Positions 16,755 to 26,107 are shown, counted from the stretch's first letter. The stretch is DNA of 64,000 nucleotides from Armatimonadetes bacterium Uphvl-Ar2 (GCA_002162095.1 CP021424.1:1798001-1862000); one strand, 5' to 3'. The notes: a model not told the origin generated them from the letters alone. Numbers and translations: made by a program.

Positions 16755-17960
16755 ATGCGTCTGCGACTCACCAGTTCCCTGCTTATTGCCGCCCTCGCGG
16801 TTTCGTCTTGGGCTCAAACCGGCTGGAACCGGTACAGCGTTGAAGTCCGGAATGATGCCGATGCCCAGCGGCTCGCGGATTCGGACCTTGGCATTTTCTC
16901 CTGCCACATTCATCGCGGTCGCACCGATATCATCGTCGGGCCGGGCGAGTTTCCCAAGCTGTGGAGCCTGCGCATGCCTTATCGCTGGGTGGGCGAACTC
17001 CCCGATCCGCGCGGCTGGGATCAGCGCCCGCAGCCCGCGACCCTTAACTACCGCACCCAGTACTACAACTACGACCAGATCATCGGGCAGTACGAAGAAT
17101 GGCGCCTGCAAAACCCCAATCTGGTGACTCGCACCCAGATTGGCACCAGTGTGCAAGGGCGGCCAATTTGGGCTTACCGCGTGTTTCGGCGCATCCGCAA
17201 TACGCCTGAGCAGCGTTCGTTTGTGGCGAATTTCGGCATTCATGCTCGCGAGTGGATCAGCCCGGCCAGCGGCATGCATATCTTCCGCAAGTTGCTGGAT
17301 AATCTGACCGGCGACCCGGATTTGCTGAAGCCGTTCCGCCCCGGCACGGCCTACTATTTCATCCCGGTGATGAACCCGGATGGCTACGCCTACACGTGGT
17401 CCACCAACCGCATGTGGCGCAAGAATCGGCGGCCGAATTCCGGTGGCTCGTTCGGTGTTGACCTCAACCGCAATTTCTCGAAAGGGTGGGGCGGTTCGGG
17501 CTCGAGCGGAACCCAGAGTTCGGATATCTATCGTGGCCCCTCGGCCCTCAGTGAGCCCGAAAGCCAAGCTCTCGTGAACTTGGTGAACAACATCTCCCCG
17601 GTGGGGGCCTTTATTGACTACCACAGCTACGGCGAGTACGTGCTGTGGGCGTGGGGATACACGGCGACCCCATCCCCGGGTGAGGCCTGGCTGCGCTTAA
17701 CGGGCACGACCATGCGCAAGTTCATGGCCGACCAGCACGAGCACTTCTACACCATCGGCGCCACGGGGCCGACGCTCTACCTGGCGAGTGGCGTGACGCC
17801 GGACTATATGTACGACCGGTTCAATGCCGCCGCCTACACCATCGAGCTTCGCGACAAGGGCCAGTTCGGGTTCATCTTGCCCGAAAACCAGATCAGCGAT
17901 ACGCAGGATGAAGCCTGGGAAGGTTTCCGAGCGCTCTCCCAGCGCATCCAGATGCGTTAG
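16755..17960 (+). CDS. Secreted M14 family zinc carboxypeptidase
   Basis: Metallocarboxypeptidase of the carboxypeptidase A type, about 401 aa. It has a signal peptide (MRLRLTSSLLIAALAVSSWAQ) and a propeptide-like region to about residue 95. The catalytic domain has zinc ligands His and Glu in GIHAREWISP, the third His in IDYHSYGE, substrate-binding residues in GVDLNRNFSKGW (NR) and the catalytic Glu in AYTIELRDKG. It cleaves C-terminal residues from peptides outside the cytoplasm. It is divergent from the YbjN-like pair and converges with the DASS transporter (overlap four bases). Confidence 0.92.
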   Translation: MRLRLTSSLLIAALAVSSWAQTGWNRYSVEVRNDADAQRLADSDLGIFSCHIHRGRTDIIVGPGEFPKLWSLRMPYRWVGELPDPRGWDQRPQPATLNYRTQYYNYDQIIGQYEEWRLQNPNLVTRTQIGTSVQGRPIWAYRVFRRIRNTPEQRSFVANFGIHAREWISPASGMHIFRKLLDNLTGDPDLLKPFRPGTAYYFIPVMNPDGYAYTWSTNRMWRKNRRPNSGGSFGVDLNRNFSKGWGGSGSSGTQSSDIYRGPSALSEPESQALVNLVNNISPVGAFIDYHSYGEYVLWAWGYTATPSPGEAWLRLTGTTMRKFMADQHEHFYTIGATGPTLYLASGVTPDYMYDRFNAAAYTIELRDKGQFGFILPENQISDTQDEAWEGFRALSQRIQMR

Positions 17961-19417
17961 GCTAACCCCATGGCCGGCAGGATGAGCATCAGGCCGGCCA
18001 TCACCACGACAAACCCAATGATGTCAATCAGGATGCCGGACCTGAGCATCTCACGCGCCGGCACCAGCCCCGAACTGTAAACAATCGCGTTCGGAGCGGT
18101 GCTGACCGGCAGCATGAAGCCCATGCTGGCCCCGAGGGCCACGCCCAGAGCCGGAGCCACCGGCGATACCCCCGCCCCTTCGGCCAGGCCAATGGCCACC
18201 GGCACCAGCGTGGTGGCGGCGGCGGTGTTGCTGGCCAGTTCGCTGAGCATGATCGCGGCGGCGGTGACCAAAGCCGTGATGCCCCACACGGTGCGGGCGC
18301 CGCTGGCCTCGGCCGCCATTTCGCCCAGAGATTTGGCGAGGCCGCTCTCGAACATCGCTTGCCCCAAGGCAATCCCCCCGGCGAAGAGCAGAATCGTGCC
18401 CCAGTCGATGCTGGCGGCGGTGCGCCAGTTCATGCGCGAATCCTCTTGGCGCCCGGGCAGAAGGAAGAGCAGGCTCGCGCCGATGAGGGCGGCCACACTG
18501 GCTGGCACCCGGGCGGCAAACTGTTTGGCGAACTCGTTTTCCGGCCCCATGATGGCCAGCAAACTGTCCGGCAGCATCCATAGAATGATCGCCACTACAA
18601 AGGCCAACAAGGTGTTCCGTTGCCCTTCGCTCATGCGGCCCATTTCAGCCAGGCAGGCCCGGGAGACCGGCGCGACGGGAGCGGTGGCCGGGGCCCCGCG
18701 TCCGTAGCGCCAGCGCAGCACCGCCCAGCACGCCACCAGCATGGCGAGGGTGATGGGCATCCCGAAGGTCATCCACTGCAGAAAGCCGATGCGTTCCCCG
18801 GTGGCCTTGGCCAGCATATCGATGCCAATCAGGTTCGGCGGGGTGCCAACGGGCACGCCGACGGCAATGCTGGAACCCCACGTCAGCATCATCATCAGGC
18901 CGATGGCGTAGAGCCTCGTTTGGTCGGGCGAGCCAATGGCCGCCAGTAGGCTCAAGCCAATGGGCAAGAGCATGGCCGTGGTGGCGGTATTGCTGATGAA
19001 GAGTGAGAGGAGGCATGCGATGGCCCCCACCGAGAGGAGCAGAGCTGAAGCGGAGCGCGTGGCCCACTTTTGGGCGAGGATGAGGTGAGCAAAGCGCTCG
19101 CCCAGGCCGGTGACCTCCATGCCCTTGGCCAAAATGAAACTCCCGATAAAGAGTGGAATGGTGGTGTCACCGTATGCGGCAAAGACCTTCTTTTCGTTGA
19201 GCCCGCCCGCCAGGATGAGGAGCGCGCTACTGACGAGCGCGGTGATTCCGAGGGGCATCACTTCGCTCATCCAGAGCCCCACGGTGAGGGCGAAGATGGT
19301 GCCGACGTGGCGCTGCTCGGTCGGGAAATCGCGCAGAAGCCAATAGGCCAGCGCCGCCATCACCACGGGCAGCGCCAGCTTTTGCCAACTGAAGCCCGTG
19401 CCCGCCGTTTCACTCAT
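17957..19417 (-). CDS. DASS (SLC13) family sodium/anion symporter
   Basis: A 486-aa polytopic membrane protein of the divalent anion:Na+ symporter family, which imports dicarboxylates, sulfate or phosphate. Family marks are SNTATTAMLLPIGLSL in the first repeat (SNT) and ELASNTAAATTLVPVAIGL in the second, plus PVSTAPNAIVY near the C-terminus. About twelve membrane segments are visible. Substrate not determinable from sequence alone. Confidence 0.9.
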   Translation of the reverse strand: MSETAGTGFSWQKLALPVVMAALAYWLLRDFPTEQRHVGTIFALTVGLWMSEVMPLGITALVSSALLILAGGLNEKKVFAAYGDTTIPLFIGSFILAKGMEVTGLGERFAHLILAQKWATRSASALLLSVGAIACLLSLFISNTATTAMLLPIGLSLLAAIGSPDQTRLYAIGLMMMLTWGSSIAVGVPVGTPPNLIGIDMLAKATGERIGFLQWMTFGMPITLAMLVACWAVLRWRYGRGAPATAPVAPVSRACLAEMGRMSEGQRNTLLAFVVAIILWMLPDSLLAIMGPENEFAKQFAARVPASVAALIGASLLFLLPGRQEDSRMNWRTAASIDWGTILLFAGGIALGQAMFESGLAKSLGEMAAEASGARTVWGITALVTAAAIMLSELASNTAAATTLVPVAIGLAEGAGVSPVAPALGVALGASMGFMLPVSTAPNAIVYSSGLVPAREMLRSGILIDIIGFVVVMAGLMLILPAMGLA

Positions 19418-19466
19418 GGTGCCATCTTGGCACCCCTCGGGGCTTTACGTCACCGGATAGGTTGAA

Positions 19467-20027
19467 CTAGCGGGCAGAGTTGAACCAACGGTAGTGGCCG
19501 ATTTGATCCCAAGCCTTAAGCACATCCTCTTCCTGGGTGCCCCGGCCAATGTTGTGGATGATGAGCGGGGTGCCCTGACTAGATTTGCGGTCGCTCACGA
19601 CGCCGATGTGGAGACGTCCGTTGGGCAGTTTCCAGGCCACAAAGTCCCCGGGCGCGTAGGCCGCACCTGCCGCTAAGCGCTTCCCCCGGCGGGCAAAGAA
19701 GATCTGTTGATTCACAACGCGGCGGTGGTCAATGTTCCGGTCGGGCTGCCCACCGCCGTAGGCGCGGCGGTTTGCCCGCCAATCCTCGTGGATGAGCTTC
19801 TGCAGGTCGTAACCCAGCGGGCGCAAAGCCCGAACCACGACGTCCGTGCACACGCCAGTGTTCTTGGGTACGTCGCCCCCGGGGTAGCTCAGCCGCACGT
19901 AGGCGGGGTCGTAGGTGGTGGTGACTCCGACTTGCTTGCGGGCGTTGCGGGCAATATCTAGCCCGGGTTGGGTGGTGGGAGACGCGAAGCCAGCCCCCAT
20001 GGCCGCCAACACCCATACGGTCGTCAT
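19467..20027 (-). CDS. DUF1287 family exported protein
   Basis: A 186-aa protein of the DUF1287 (NlpC/P60-like fold) family. It has a signal peptide, then ARKQVGVTTTYDPAYVRLSY, a conserved Cys in GVCTDVVVRALR, PDRNIDHRRVVNQQIFFARR and a conserved His in NGRLHIGVVSDR; the Cys and His would form the active pair. Exported cysteine hydrolase or amidase activity is expected from the fold but not proven for the family. Confidence 0.85.
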   Translation of the reverse strand: MTTVWVLAAMGAGFASPTTQPGLDIARNARKQVGVTTTYDPAYVRLSYPGGDVPKNTGVCTDVVVRALRPLGYDLQKLIHEDWRANRRAYGGGQPDRNIDHRRVVNQQIFFARRGKRLAAGAAYAPGDFVAWKLPNGRLHIGVVSDRKSSQGTPLIIHNIGRGTQEEDVLKAWDQIGHYRWFNSAR

Positions 20028-20114
20028 GCTGAAATTCTACGCTGAGCCGCCCCGCAGAGTCCCGGGTGAACCTGCCCTCACAAATTCCTCACAGGATGCG
20101 CCTACAATCTGAGC

Positions 20115-20777
20115 GTGCGCGTGCTCATTATCGAGGATGACCCGGATATCGCCAGTGGAGTCGCGACCGCGCTGCGCCGGGAAGGTCACGCGCCCGAAAT
20201 GGCGAGCACCGGCCCCGAGGGCGAGACGATGGCGATGATGAACTCCTACGGCCTCATCCTGCTGGATGTGATGCTGCCGGGCAAGGACGGTATGGCCGTC
20301 TGCCGGAGCCTGCGCCATGCCGATGTCCGCACGCCCATCCTCATGCTGACCGCCCGCGACGAAGTGAAGGACCGCGTGATGGGCCTGGACGTGGGCGCGG
20401 ATGATTACCTCGTCAAGCCCTTCGCCTTGGATGAACTGCTGGCCCGCGTGCGCGCGCTCACCCGTCGCGAGGTGCAACTCAAGAAGAGCCGCATTGTGGT
20501 CGGGCCGATCGAGGTGGACACTCACAACAAGAGCGTGATGGTGGACGGGGAACCAGTGAAGCTCACGCACCGCGAATTTCAGTTGTTGGAGGCGATGGCC
20601 CGAAACCCCGGCCGGGTGTATTCGCGGGAGCAGATTTTGGAGAGCGTGTTCCAGAGCGACGAAGCCCTGCCGAACACGGTGAATTTCCACATGTCGTCTC
20701 TGCGCAAGAAAGTGGACCCCGAGGGTCGCATCATCCGCACCATCCATGGCCTGGGCTACACCATGGAGTCGCCGTAA
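20115..20777 (+). CDS. OmpR-family response regulator
   Basis: A 220-aa two-component regulator with receiver domain (VLIIEDDPDIASGVATALR; phosphoacceptor Asp in LILLDVMLPGKDG; Lys in DDYLVKPF) and a C-terminal winged-helix DNA-binding domain (LTHREFQLLEAMARNPGRVYSREQILE ... VDPEGRIIRTIHGLGYTME, shown here in parts). It starts at GTG 20115. The kinase follows after four bases. The neighbourhood suggests envelope-stress sensing. Confidence 0.93.
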   Translation: MRVLIIEDDPDIASGVATALRREGHAPEMASTGPEGETMAMMNSYGLILLDVMLPGKDGMAVCRSLRHADVRTPILMLTARDEVKDRVMGLDVGADDYLVKPFALDELLARVRALTRREVQLKKSRIVVGPIEVDTHNKSVMVDGEPVKLTHREFQLLEAMARNPGRVYSREQILESVFQSDEALPNTVNFHMSSLRKKVDPEGRIIRTIHGLGYTMESP

Positions 20778-20781
20778 ATCC

Positions 20782-22296
20782 ATGATGAAGTCGCTCCGGT
20801 TCCGTCTGGTGGTGGCCAATGCCCTGGCCATCTTGTTGGTGATGGTGGGGCTCGCCGCCCTGCAAATGAGCCAAACCCAGCGGGTGGCCACGCAGGTGCT
20901 GGACGAGATTCTGCTGCGCCGCGCCCAGATGGTAGCCGGGCCGGGGCGTGGGCCGGGTGGGGGCGACGGCACCCCGCCGTGGATGCGCGAGCAGGTGCAA
21001 GGCGGGCAGCCCGGGAATCCTCGCTTCAATGGGGGGCCGGGGGGATTCAATGGTGAACCAGCCCCAGAAAACCCCCAAGGGCCGCCGGTCAATGAGGGCG
21101 AGCGGCGAAACGGCCGCCGCCAACCGCCAGAACTCCAAGGCGGACCGGTGCGGATCATGGATGCCGAAGGCCGAGTTCTCGGCCCCCGGGGGCAAACCGA
21201 GCCCCTCGACCAACGGCAATTTGAGTTGGCCAAAGCCAGCCCGAACCCGTTGTTTGTCACCACGACGATCAACGGGGTTTCTTACCGCTTGCTTTCCCTT
21301 CAGCAGCGCGGCCCGAATGACGAGGTGCTGATCGTCCAGATCGCCCAAGAGAACGGCTCGTTCGCTTTGTTGGAGCAGGTGCAATTGCAAACATGGCTGT
21401 GGCTGCTGCCGGGGGTGGGGCTGATCAGCGGGCTGGCGGCGTGGGTGCTTTCGCGGCAAGTGCTGCGCCCGGTGGCGCAAATGGCCGAAGCGGCCCGCGC
21501 AATTAGCCAAAACCCTGACCACGTGGTGCCGATGCCGGCGACTGGCCCGGACGAGATGGGTGACTTGGGGCGAAGCCTGGACACGATGACGCGCCGCCTG
21601 CAAGACGCCAAGCGGACCACCGAGCACGCCCTGGAGCAACAGCGCCGGTTTAGTAGCGATGCCGCCCATGAATTGCGCACGCCGCTGACGGGGATCGTGC
21701 TGGCTTCGGAAAATGGGCTGCATCCGCAGGCCACCCCCGAAGAGAAAGACCAAGCGCTGGAGCGCGTGTTGCGGCTGGCCGAAGGCATGAATCGCCTCAC
21801 CGCCATGCTCCTTCAACTCAGCCGGATGGATCAATCCGGGAACGCTTTAACGCTGGCGCCGGTGCCCCTGGCGCCCATCGTGGCCGAGGCGGTGCGAGCG
21901 GCAGGGCTCGAAAACGACCCCCGCGTTCACGTCGATTCCTTGCCGGAGAGCGTCGTCACCCAGCCGGATGCGTTGGTGCAACTCTTGCGCAATCTGCTGG
22001 AGAATGCGGCGGCCTACACCCCGGCCGAGGGGCGAATCACGGTGGCCGGGGAGGCAAACGAATTGCGAGTGAAGGACACCGGCGCCGGCATCGCCGCCGA
22101 GCACCTCCCGCACCTCTTCGAACGGTTTTATCGCGCCGATCCCTCGCGGGCGCGCACTTCGGGTGGCTACGGATTGGGGCTCAGCATCGCGCAGGGATTG
22201 GCCCAGGCCATGCACGCTCAGCTTCGCGTGGAGTCGGAATTGGGCTCCGGCACAACTTTTTTCATAAATTTTTCTGGGACCGACGTTTCCTCATAA
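20782..22296 (+). CDS. Sensor histidine kinase with Gly/Pro-rich sensor loop
   Basis: A 504-aa membrane kinase partner of the preceding regulator. TM1 is FRLVVANALAILLVMVGLAA. The extracytoplasmic region of about 150 residues begins with a Gly/Pro-rich low-complexity stretch (GPGRGPGGGDGTPPW and on). TM2 (LWLLPGVGLISGLAAWVLS) is followed by a HAMP domain, the H-box (FSSDAAHELRTPLTGI), N-box (LLRNLLENAAAYTP), G1 (VKDTGAGIAAEHLPHLFERF) and G2 (GYGLGLSIAQGLA). The ATG at 20782 follows the regulator stop by four bases. The low-complexity sensor resembles the secreted protein encoded next. Confidence 0.92.
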   Translation: MMKSLRFRLVVANALAILLVMVGLAALQMSQTQRVATQVLDEILLRRAQMVAGPGRGPGGGDGTPPWMREQVQGGQPGNPRFNGGPGGFNGEPAPENPQGPPVNEGERRNGRRQPPELQGGPVRIMDAEGRVLGPRGQTEPLDQRQFELAKASPNPLFVTTTINGVSYRLLSLQQRGPNDEVLIVQIAQENGSFALLEQVQLQTWLWLLPGVGLISGLAAWVLSRQVLRPVAQMAEAARAISQNPDHVVPMPATGPDEMGDLGRSLDTMTRRLQDAKRTTEHALEQQRRFSSDAAHELRTPLTGIVLASENGLHPQATPEEKDQALERVLRLAEGMNRLTAMLLQLSRMDQSGNALTLAPVPLAPIVAEAVRAAGLENDPRVHVDSLPESVVTQPDALVQLLRNLLENAAAYTPAEGRITVAGEANELRVKDTGAGIAAEHLPHLFERFYRADPSRARTSGGYGLGLSIAQGLAQAMHAQLRVESELGSGTTFFINFSGTDVSS

Positions 22297-22355
22297 ATTC
22301 CTAAACTCTCTGGCGAAGAATACGATCAGGCAAACGCCTAATTAAGGAGTCAAAG

Positions 22356-23228
22356 ATGAAACTGACGCACACTATCGTCGCTCTCGCCGCCATCGCTGTG
22401 ATGTCGACGGCTGCCCTGGCGCAGCAAGGTGGACCGGGTGGCCCCGGCGGTCAGCGCGGCCCCGGTGGACGAGGCGGCATGCAATCCGGCCCGATGTTCG
22501 TGATTCGCATGAGCACGGTGCAGCAAGAACTTCGCCTGTCGGCGCAGCAGATCGAGCAGATCAACAACATGCGACCGGGCGGCCCCGGCGGACCGGGTGG
22601 CCCCGGCGGCGGCGGTCAAGGTGGGCGCGGCCAGGGTGGTCCGGGTCAGGGCCAAGGCGGTCAAGGTCAAGGTGGACCGGGTCAGGGTGGACCGGGTGGT
22701 CCCCCGCCGAACCCGCTGGCGGACATCCTGAACGAAGGGCAGATGAATCGCCTCAACCAGATTGCCCTGCAGTGGGATGCCCCGATGGCATGGCTCGATC
22801 CGCGCCACGGTGAAGCCCTGCAAATCTCCGAAGATCAGCGCCAAGCGATCATGGACATCATCCGTGCGAACGGTCTCCCGATGGGTGGCCCCGGTGGTCC
22901 GGGCGGCCCCGGCGGCCCCGGAGGTCCGGGCGGACCGGGTCAGGGCCAAGGTGGACGTGGCCAGGGCGGCGGCCAGCAAGGCGGCGGCTTCGGTGGCGGT
23001 CAGGGCCAGGGTGGTCCCGGCGGACCGGGTGGCCCGGGGGCTCCGATGGACTGGAACGAGATGCTGGGCAAGCGCCGCACCGCGCAGCAGCAAGCCCTGC
23101 AAATCCTGAACCAGCAACAGCGCGCCCTTTGGGGTGAGATGACGGGCCGAGCGTTCACGCAGTGGGTGCAACCGCCGATGCCGCAACGGCCGGGTGGCGG
23201 CCAAGGCGGCGGACGCGGCGGCAACTAA
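22356..23228 (+). CDS. Secreted Gly-rich Spy/CpxP-like protein
   Basis: A 290-aa exported protein (signal peptide MKLTHTIVALAAIAVMSTAALAQ split here as MKLTHTIVALAAIAV then ending AALAQ). Four short helical segments with LTxxQ-like motifs are visible: LRLSAQQIEQINNM, ILNEGQMNRLNQIAL, LQISEDQRQAIMDII and LQILNQQQRALWGEM. These are joined by collagen-like GGPGG/GQGGQ tracts. LTxxQ segments are the hallmark of Spy/CpxP periplasmic chaperones and stress sensors. A clear AAGGAG site precedes ATG 22356. Its place next to the kinase/regulator pair suggests it is their target or feedback partner; that is inference. Confidence 0.72.
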   Translation: MKLTHTIVALAAIAVMSTAALAQQGGPGGPGGQRGPGGRGGMQSGPMFVIRMSTVQQELRLSAQQIEQINNMRPGGPGGPGGPGGGGQGGRGQGGPGQGQGGQGQGGPGQGGPGGPPPNPLADILNEGQMNRLNQIALQWDAPMAWLDPRHGEALQISEDQRQAIMDIIRANGLPMGGPGGPGGPGGPGGPGGPGQGQGGRGQGGGQQGGGFGGGQGQGGPGGPGGPGAPMDWNEMLGKRRTAQQQALQILNQQQRALWGEMTGRAFTQWVQPPMPQRPGGGQGGGRGGN

Positions 23229-23252
23229 GCTCCCGTAGCGCGCATACAAAAA

Positions 23253-23290
23253 GGCCCTCGGTTCCCGCAAAGGGAGCCGGGGGCTCTTTC
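23253..23290 (+). terminator. Terminator after the Spy/CpxP-like gene
   Basis: A 13-bp stem (GCCCTCGGTTCCC / GGGAGCCGGGGGC with two wobble pairs), followed by TCTTT. On the minus strand the same hairpin is followed by TTTTT, so it can also serve the convergent GYF/TM2 gene. Confidence 0.75.
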
Positions 23291-23313
23291 ATTCTGGAAG
23301 CAGAAGAACGAAC

Positions 23314-23868
23314 TTAGTCCGGCAGGCGGCGACCGTAGCCATCCAGCTTCAGCCCGCCGGAAAGAATAAATATGGCGTCGCCGATGGACCACAGCCAGCC
23401 GATGCCGCAGCCAAACACAAACAGGAGAATCTGCAACAAGCCGTGGGCGCTGTAGCCCAGATAAAGCCTGCCCGCGCCCGGAATGAAGGACAGCAGCCCC
23501 GCCGTCACGCGGCTCTTGTCGCTCACCGGCAGGTTGTTCAGCCCCCACGGGCCGCCGACACCGAAAATCGGCGTGTTGATCGAGGCCACCGGCTGGGCCG
23601 GGTTGGCCGGGCTCACCGGGGCATTGGCTGCCAGGGCACCCGGTGGCGTGAACGGGGGCGGTTCGTATTCCGCGGCCGGCTTGGCCACAATGCCCTGGAG
23701 TTCCTTGGTATCGCCTGCCGGTCGCCAGTCCGGCATTCCCGTCGACCACACGTAGGTGTCCGACGCGATGACGCCATCGCGGGCAAGTTCCTCCATCTGT
23801 TCTGATGTGAGCGGGCCTAATTGCCCGTAATGCCCCACATAAAACCAATCTCGACCGGCATCACTCAT
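23314..23868 (-). CDS. GYF_2 plus TM2 domain membrane protein
   Basis: A 184-aa protein. The N-terminal GYF_2 domain runs from residue 6 to about 55 (DWFYVGHYGQLGPLTSEQME ... TYVWSTGMPDWRPA). It is followed by a Pro-rich linker and a C-terminal TM2 domain (AGLLSFIPGAGRLYLGYSAH and a second hydrophobic hairpin, ending GGLKLDGYGRRLPD). This arrangement is common in bacterial envelope proteins of unknown role. The start at 23868 gives the canonical MSDAGRDWFYVG N-terminus. Confidence 0.85.
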   Translation of the reverse strand: MSDAGRDWFYVGHYGQLGPLTSEQMEELARDGVIASDTYVWSTGMPDWRPAGDTKELQGIVAKPAAEYEPPPFTPPGALAANAPVSPANPAQPVASINTPIFGVGGPWGLNNLPVSDKSRVTAGLLSFIPGAGRLYLGYSAHGLLQILLFVFGCGIGWLWSIGDAIFILSGGLKLDGYGRRLPD

Positions 23869-23939
23869 GGGCGTCTTGCTATTGTGAACGGCCTCATGCC
23901 CCGGAGGTTGCATAGGTCCGCAGGTAGCCTCAGCAAAGT

Positions 23940-25466
23940 ATGTCTGTTCGCGTACGTTACGCACCGAGTCCCACGGGCTCGCCCCACGTCGGCAATGTCC
24001 GAACGGCCCTGTTTGACTACCTCTTGGCGCGACGTTTTGGCGGGCAATTCATCATCCGACTCGAAGACACGGACCGCACTCGGTTCATCGAAGGGTGCGA
24101 AGAAGAAATTCTCGAGAGCCTGCGCTACATCGGCATTACATGGGACGAAGGCCCGGATGTAGGCGGCCCGAACGCCCCCTACCGGCAGAGTGAGCGCAAG
24201 GAAGCCGGACTCTACGAGCCGATCATCAAACAGCTTCTGGAGAGCGGCCACGCGTACTACGCCTTTGAAACCAGCGAAGAGCTGACCGAAATGCGCGAGT
24301 TCCAGCAGATCAACAAGCAGCCCACGGGCTACTTTGGTGGCAACTGGCGCGACGCGGCCCCTGAGAAGGTGGCGGCGGCCCAAGCCGAGGGCAAGCCGGG
24401 CGTCATCCGGCTGCGCATGCCCCGCGATCAGCGCTTGGTGATCCAGGATGCGGTGCGTGGGCGCGTGGAGATCGACGGCAGCACCCAGGACGACCCGGTG
24501 CTGATCAAGGCCGACGGCATGCCGACCTACCACTTTGCCGCGATGGTGGATGACCACCTGATGGGCATCACCCACGTGATTCGGGGTGAAGAGTGGATCA
24601 GCAGTGCGCCCAAGCACGTGTGGCTGTACGAAGTTTTGGGCTGGGAGCAACCGATGTGGGTGCACGTGCCGGTGATCAACGGCAAGGACGGCAAGAAGCT
24701 GAGCAAGCGCCACGGCGATACCCGCTGCCTGGACTACCGCGATGCGGGCTACGTGCCCGGCGCGCTGGCGAACTTCATCGCCCTCATTGGTTGGGCCCCC
24801 GGGGATGACCGCGAGCTGATGAGCATGGAGGAGATGTCCTCGCTCTTTAGCGTGGAGAGCCTCAACGGTTCGCCGGGGATTTTTGACCCCGACAAGCTCA
24901 TTTGGATGAACGGCCACTATCTGCGGGCCATGGACGCCGCCACCCTCCGCCAGACAGTGCTGGATTACGCCAAGCGCCCGTCCACCCACGCCTATTGGAA
25001 CGAGCGCGAGGAAGGCGCGGCCATGCTGGCCGGCCTGAAGCTGCTGGTGGACGCGGAAGCGGAAGGCGACCCGCGCCTGGACGCCGCCCTGCGCTTGGAG
25101 CAAGAGCGTGTGACTACCCTGGCCGAGTTCGGCCCCGCATGCGCATTCTTCTTTGCCCCGCAGCCGGAATTGGATGAGAAATCGGTGGAGAAGTGGTTCG
25201 GCGAGGCCCACGTGGCGCCACTCTTTGCCAACCTGGACCAATGGCTGAGCGAGCAGGGCGAAAACCCGACGCAAGCCGAGATTGAGGCGTTCCTGAAGTC
25301 ACAGGTGGACGTGCTGGGCGTCGGCAAACTCGGCCCCATCGTGCACCCCACTCGCGTGACGATGACCGGCCGCACTTACGGGCCGGGCCTGTGGGAATTG
25401 ATGGAAGTCTTGGGCCGCGACCGCATGCACGAGCGCATCGCCCATGCCCAAACCCTGCTTCGTTAA
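23940..25466 (+). CDS. gltX: Glutamyl-tRNA synthetase
   Basis: Class I aminoacyl-tRNA synthetase charging tRNA-Glu, 508 aa. The HIGH-type motif is PSPTGSPHVGNVRTALF, and the KMSKS-type motif is KKLSKRHGDT, which is the discriminating form for GluRS. The anticodon-binding C-terminal domain is complete. A bidirectional-looking terminator follows 30 bases after the stop. Confidence 0.97.
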   Translation: MSVRVRYAPSPTGSPHVGNVRTALFDYLLARRFGGQFIIRLEDTDRTRFIEGCEEEILESLRYIGITWDEGPDVGGPNAPYRQSERKEAGLYEPIIKQLLESGHAYYAFETSEELTEMREFQQINKQPTGYFGGNWRDAAPEKVAAAQAEGKPGVIRLRMPRDQRLVIQDAVRGRVEIDGSTQDDPVLIKADGMPTYHFAAMVDDHLMGITHVIRGEEWISSAPKHVWLYEVLGWEQPMWVHVPVINGKDGKKLSKRHGDTRCLDYRDAGYVPGALANFIALIGWAPGDDRELMSMEEMSSLFSVESLNGSPGIFDPDKLIWMNGHYLRAMDAATLRQTVLDYAKRPSTHAYWNEREEGAAMLAGLKLLVDAEAEGDPRLDAALRLEQERVTTLAEFGPACAFFFAPQPELDEKSVEKWFGEAHVAPLFANLDQWLSEQGENPTQAEIEAFLKSQVDVLGVGKLGPIVHPTRVTMTGRTYGPGLWELMEVLGRDRMHERIAHAQTLLR

Positions 25467-25496
25467 CCGACACATCACCCCAGCCAGGCCCAAAAA

Positions 25497-25530
25497 AGCC
25501 CCCTACGCACTTGGCGCAGGGGGCTTTTCG
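25497..25530 (+). terminator. Bidirectional terminator between gltX and the convergent gene
   Basis: AGCCCCCTACGC and GCGCAGGGGGCT form a 12-bp stem with one mismatch. It is preceded by A6 and followed by TTTT, so it can stop transcripts from either side. Confidence 0.85.
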
Positions 25531-25552
25531 GTTGGAGTCTTGAGCGCGAGCC

Positions 25553-26107
25553 TTAGAGGCCGGCGATGGTGTTGTTCAGGCTCTTGAGGCCCGCTTCGTC
25601 ACCCACCAGGTTCACCATCTTGGCCTTCACGGTCCAATCCTTGTAGGCGAACACCGTGTTCTTCACGTCAGCCGAGGTGTTGAACTTGTAGGCGGTCACG
25701 GCATCGTCGTTCTTGGCGAGGATGGCGATGGCCGTGTTCTTGAAGCCCGAGGTGCGAGCGAATTCACCGGCCTTGGCCTTCATGGCGTCGACTTGATCCT
25801 TCGGGGTCACCATCACGATCATGGCCTTGAACTCCTTGCTGGAGTGGGTGCTGGCGGCCTTTTCGAGAGCCATACCGATCTTGGCCACGTTGCTCATGCT
25901 GTCGCCGTTGACCCAAACCTGCACTTGCGGGCGGGCTTGGAAGGTGCAGGGGAAGCACTTGTCGCTGTTGGCCAGGGGGCCAGCAACGTGCTGCGGGTGG
26001 AACGGGGAAACCTTTTCACCCACGGCGAGACCCGAGGTCGGGGCGAGAGCGTAAGCGGTGGCGGCGAGACTGGCAGCCGCGACGGCGCCGAAAAGTACAT
26101 GCTTCAT
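25553..26107 (-). CDS. Exported protein with thioredoxin-like CxxC, unknown
   Basis: A 184-aa protein with a signal peptide (MKHVLFGAVAAASLAATAYA). The mature part begins LAVGEKVSPFHPQHVAGPLA and contains CFPCTF at the place where thioredoxin-like proteins carry CxxC. It then has a strand VQVWVNGD and the helix/strand pattern of the fold. The order resembles AhpC/TSA-like or TlpA-like domains lacking obvious other landmarks. The start at 26107 gives the clean signal peptide. Function is inferred only from fold. Confidence 0.6.
   Translation of the reverse strand: MKHVLFGAVAAASLAATAYALAPTSGLAVGEKVSPFHPQHVAGPLANSDKCFPCTFQARPQVQVWVNGDSMSNVAKIGMALEKAASTHSSKEFKAMIVMVTPKDQVDAMKAKAGEFARTSGFKNTAIAILAKNDDAVTAYKFNTSADVKNTVFAYKDWTVKAKMVNLVGDEAGLKSLNNTIAGL

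Noticed and set aside
22580-23040. Tandem DNA repeat or CRISPR-like array in the Gly-rich gene
   Set aside because: The repetition is codon-level (GGT/GGC/CCG for Gly and Pro) within one open frame with a signal peptide; there are no constant repeats with unique spacers.
23865-25274. 469-codon minus-strand frame opposite gltX
   Set aside because: Antisense shadow of GluRS; no start context or domain.
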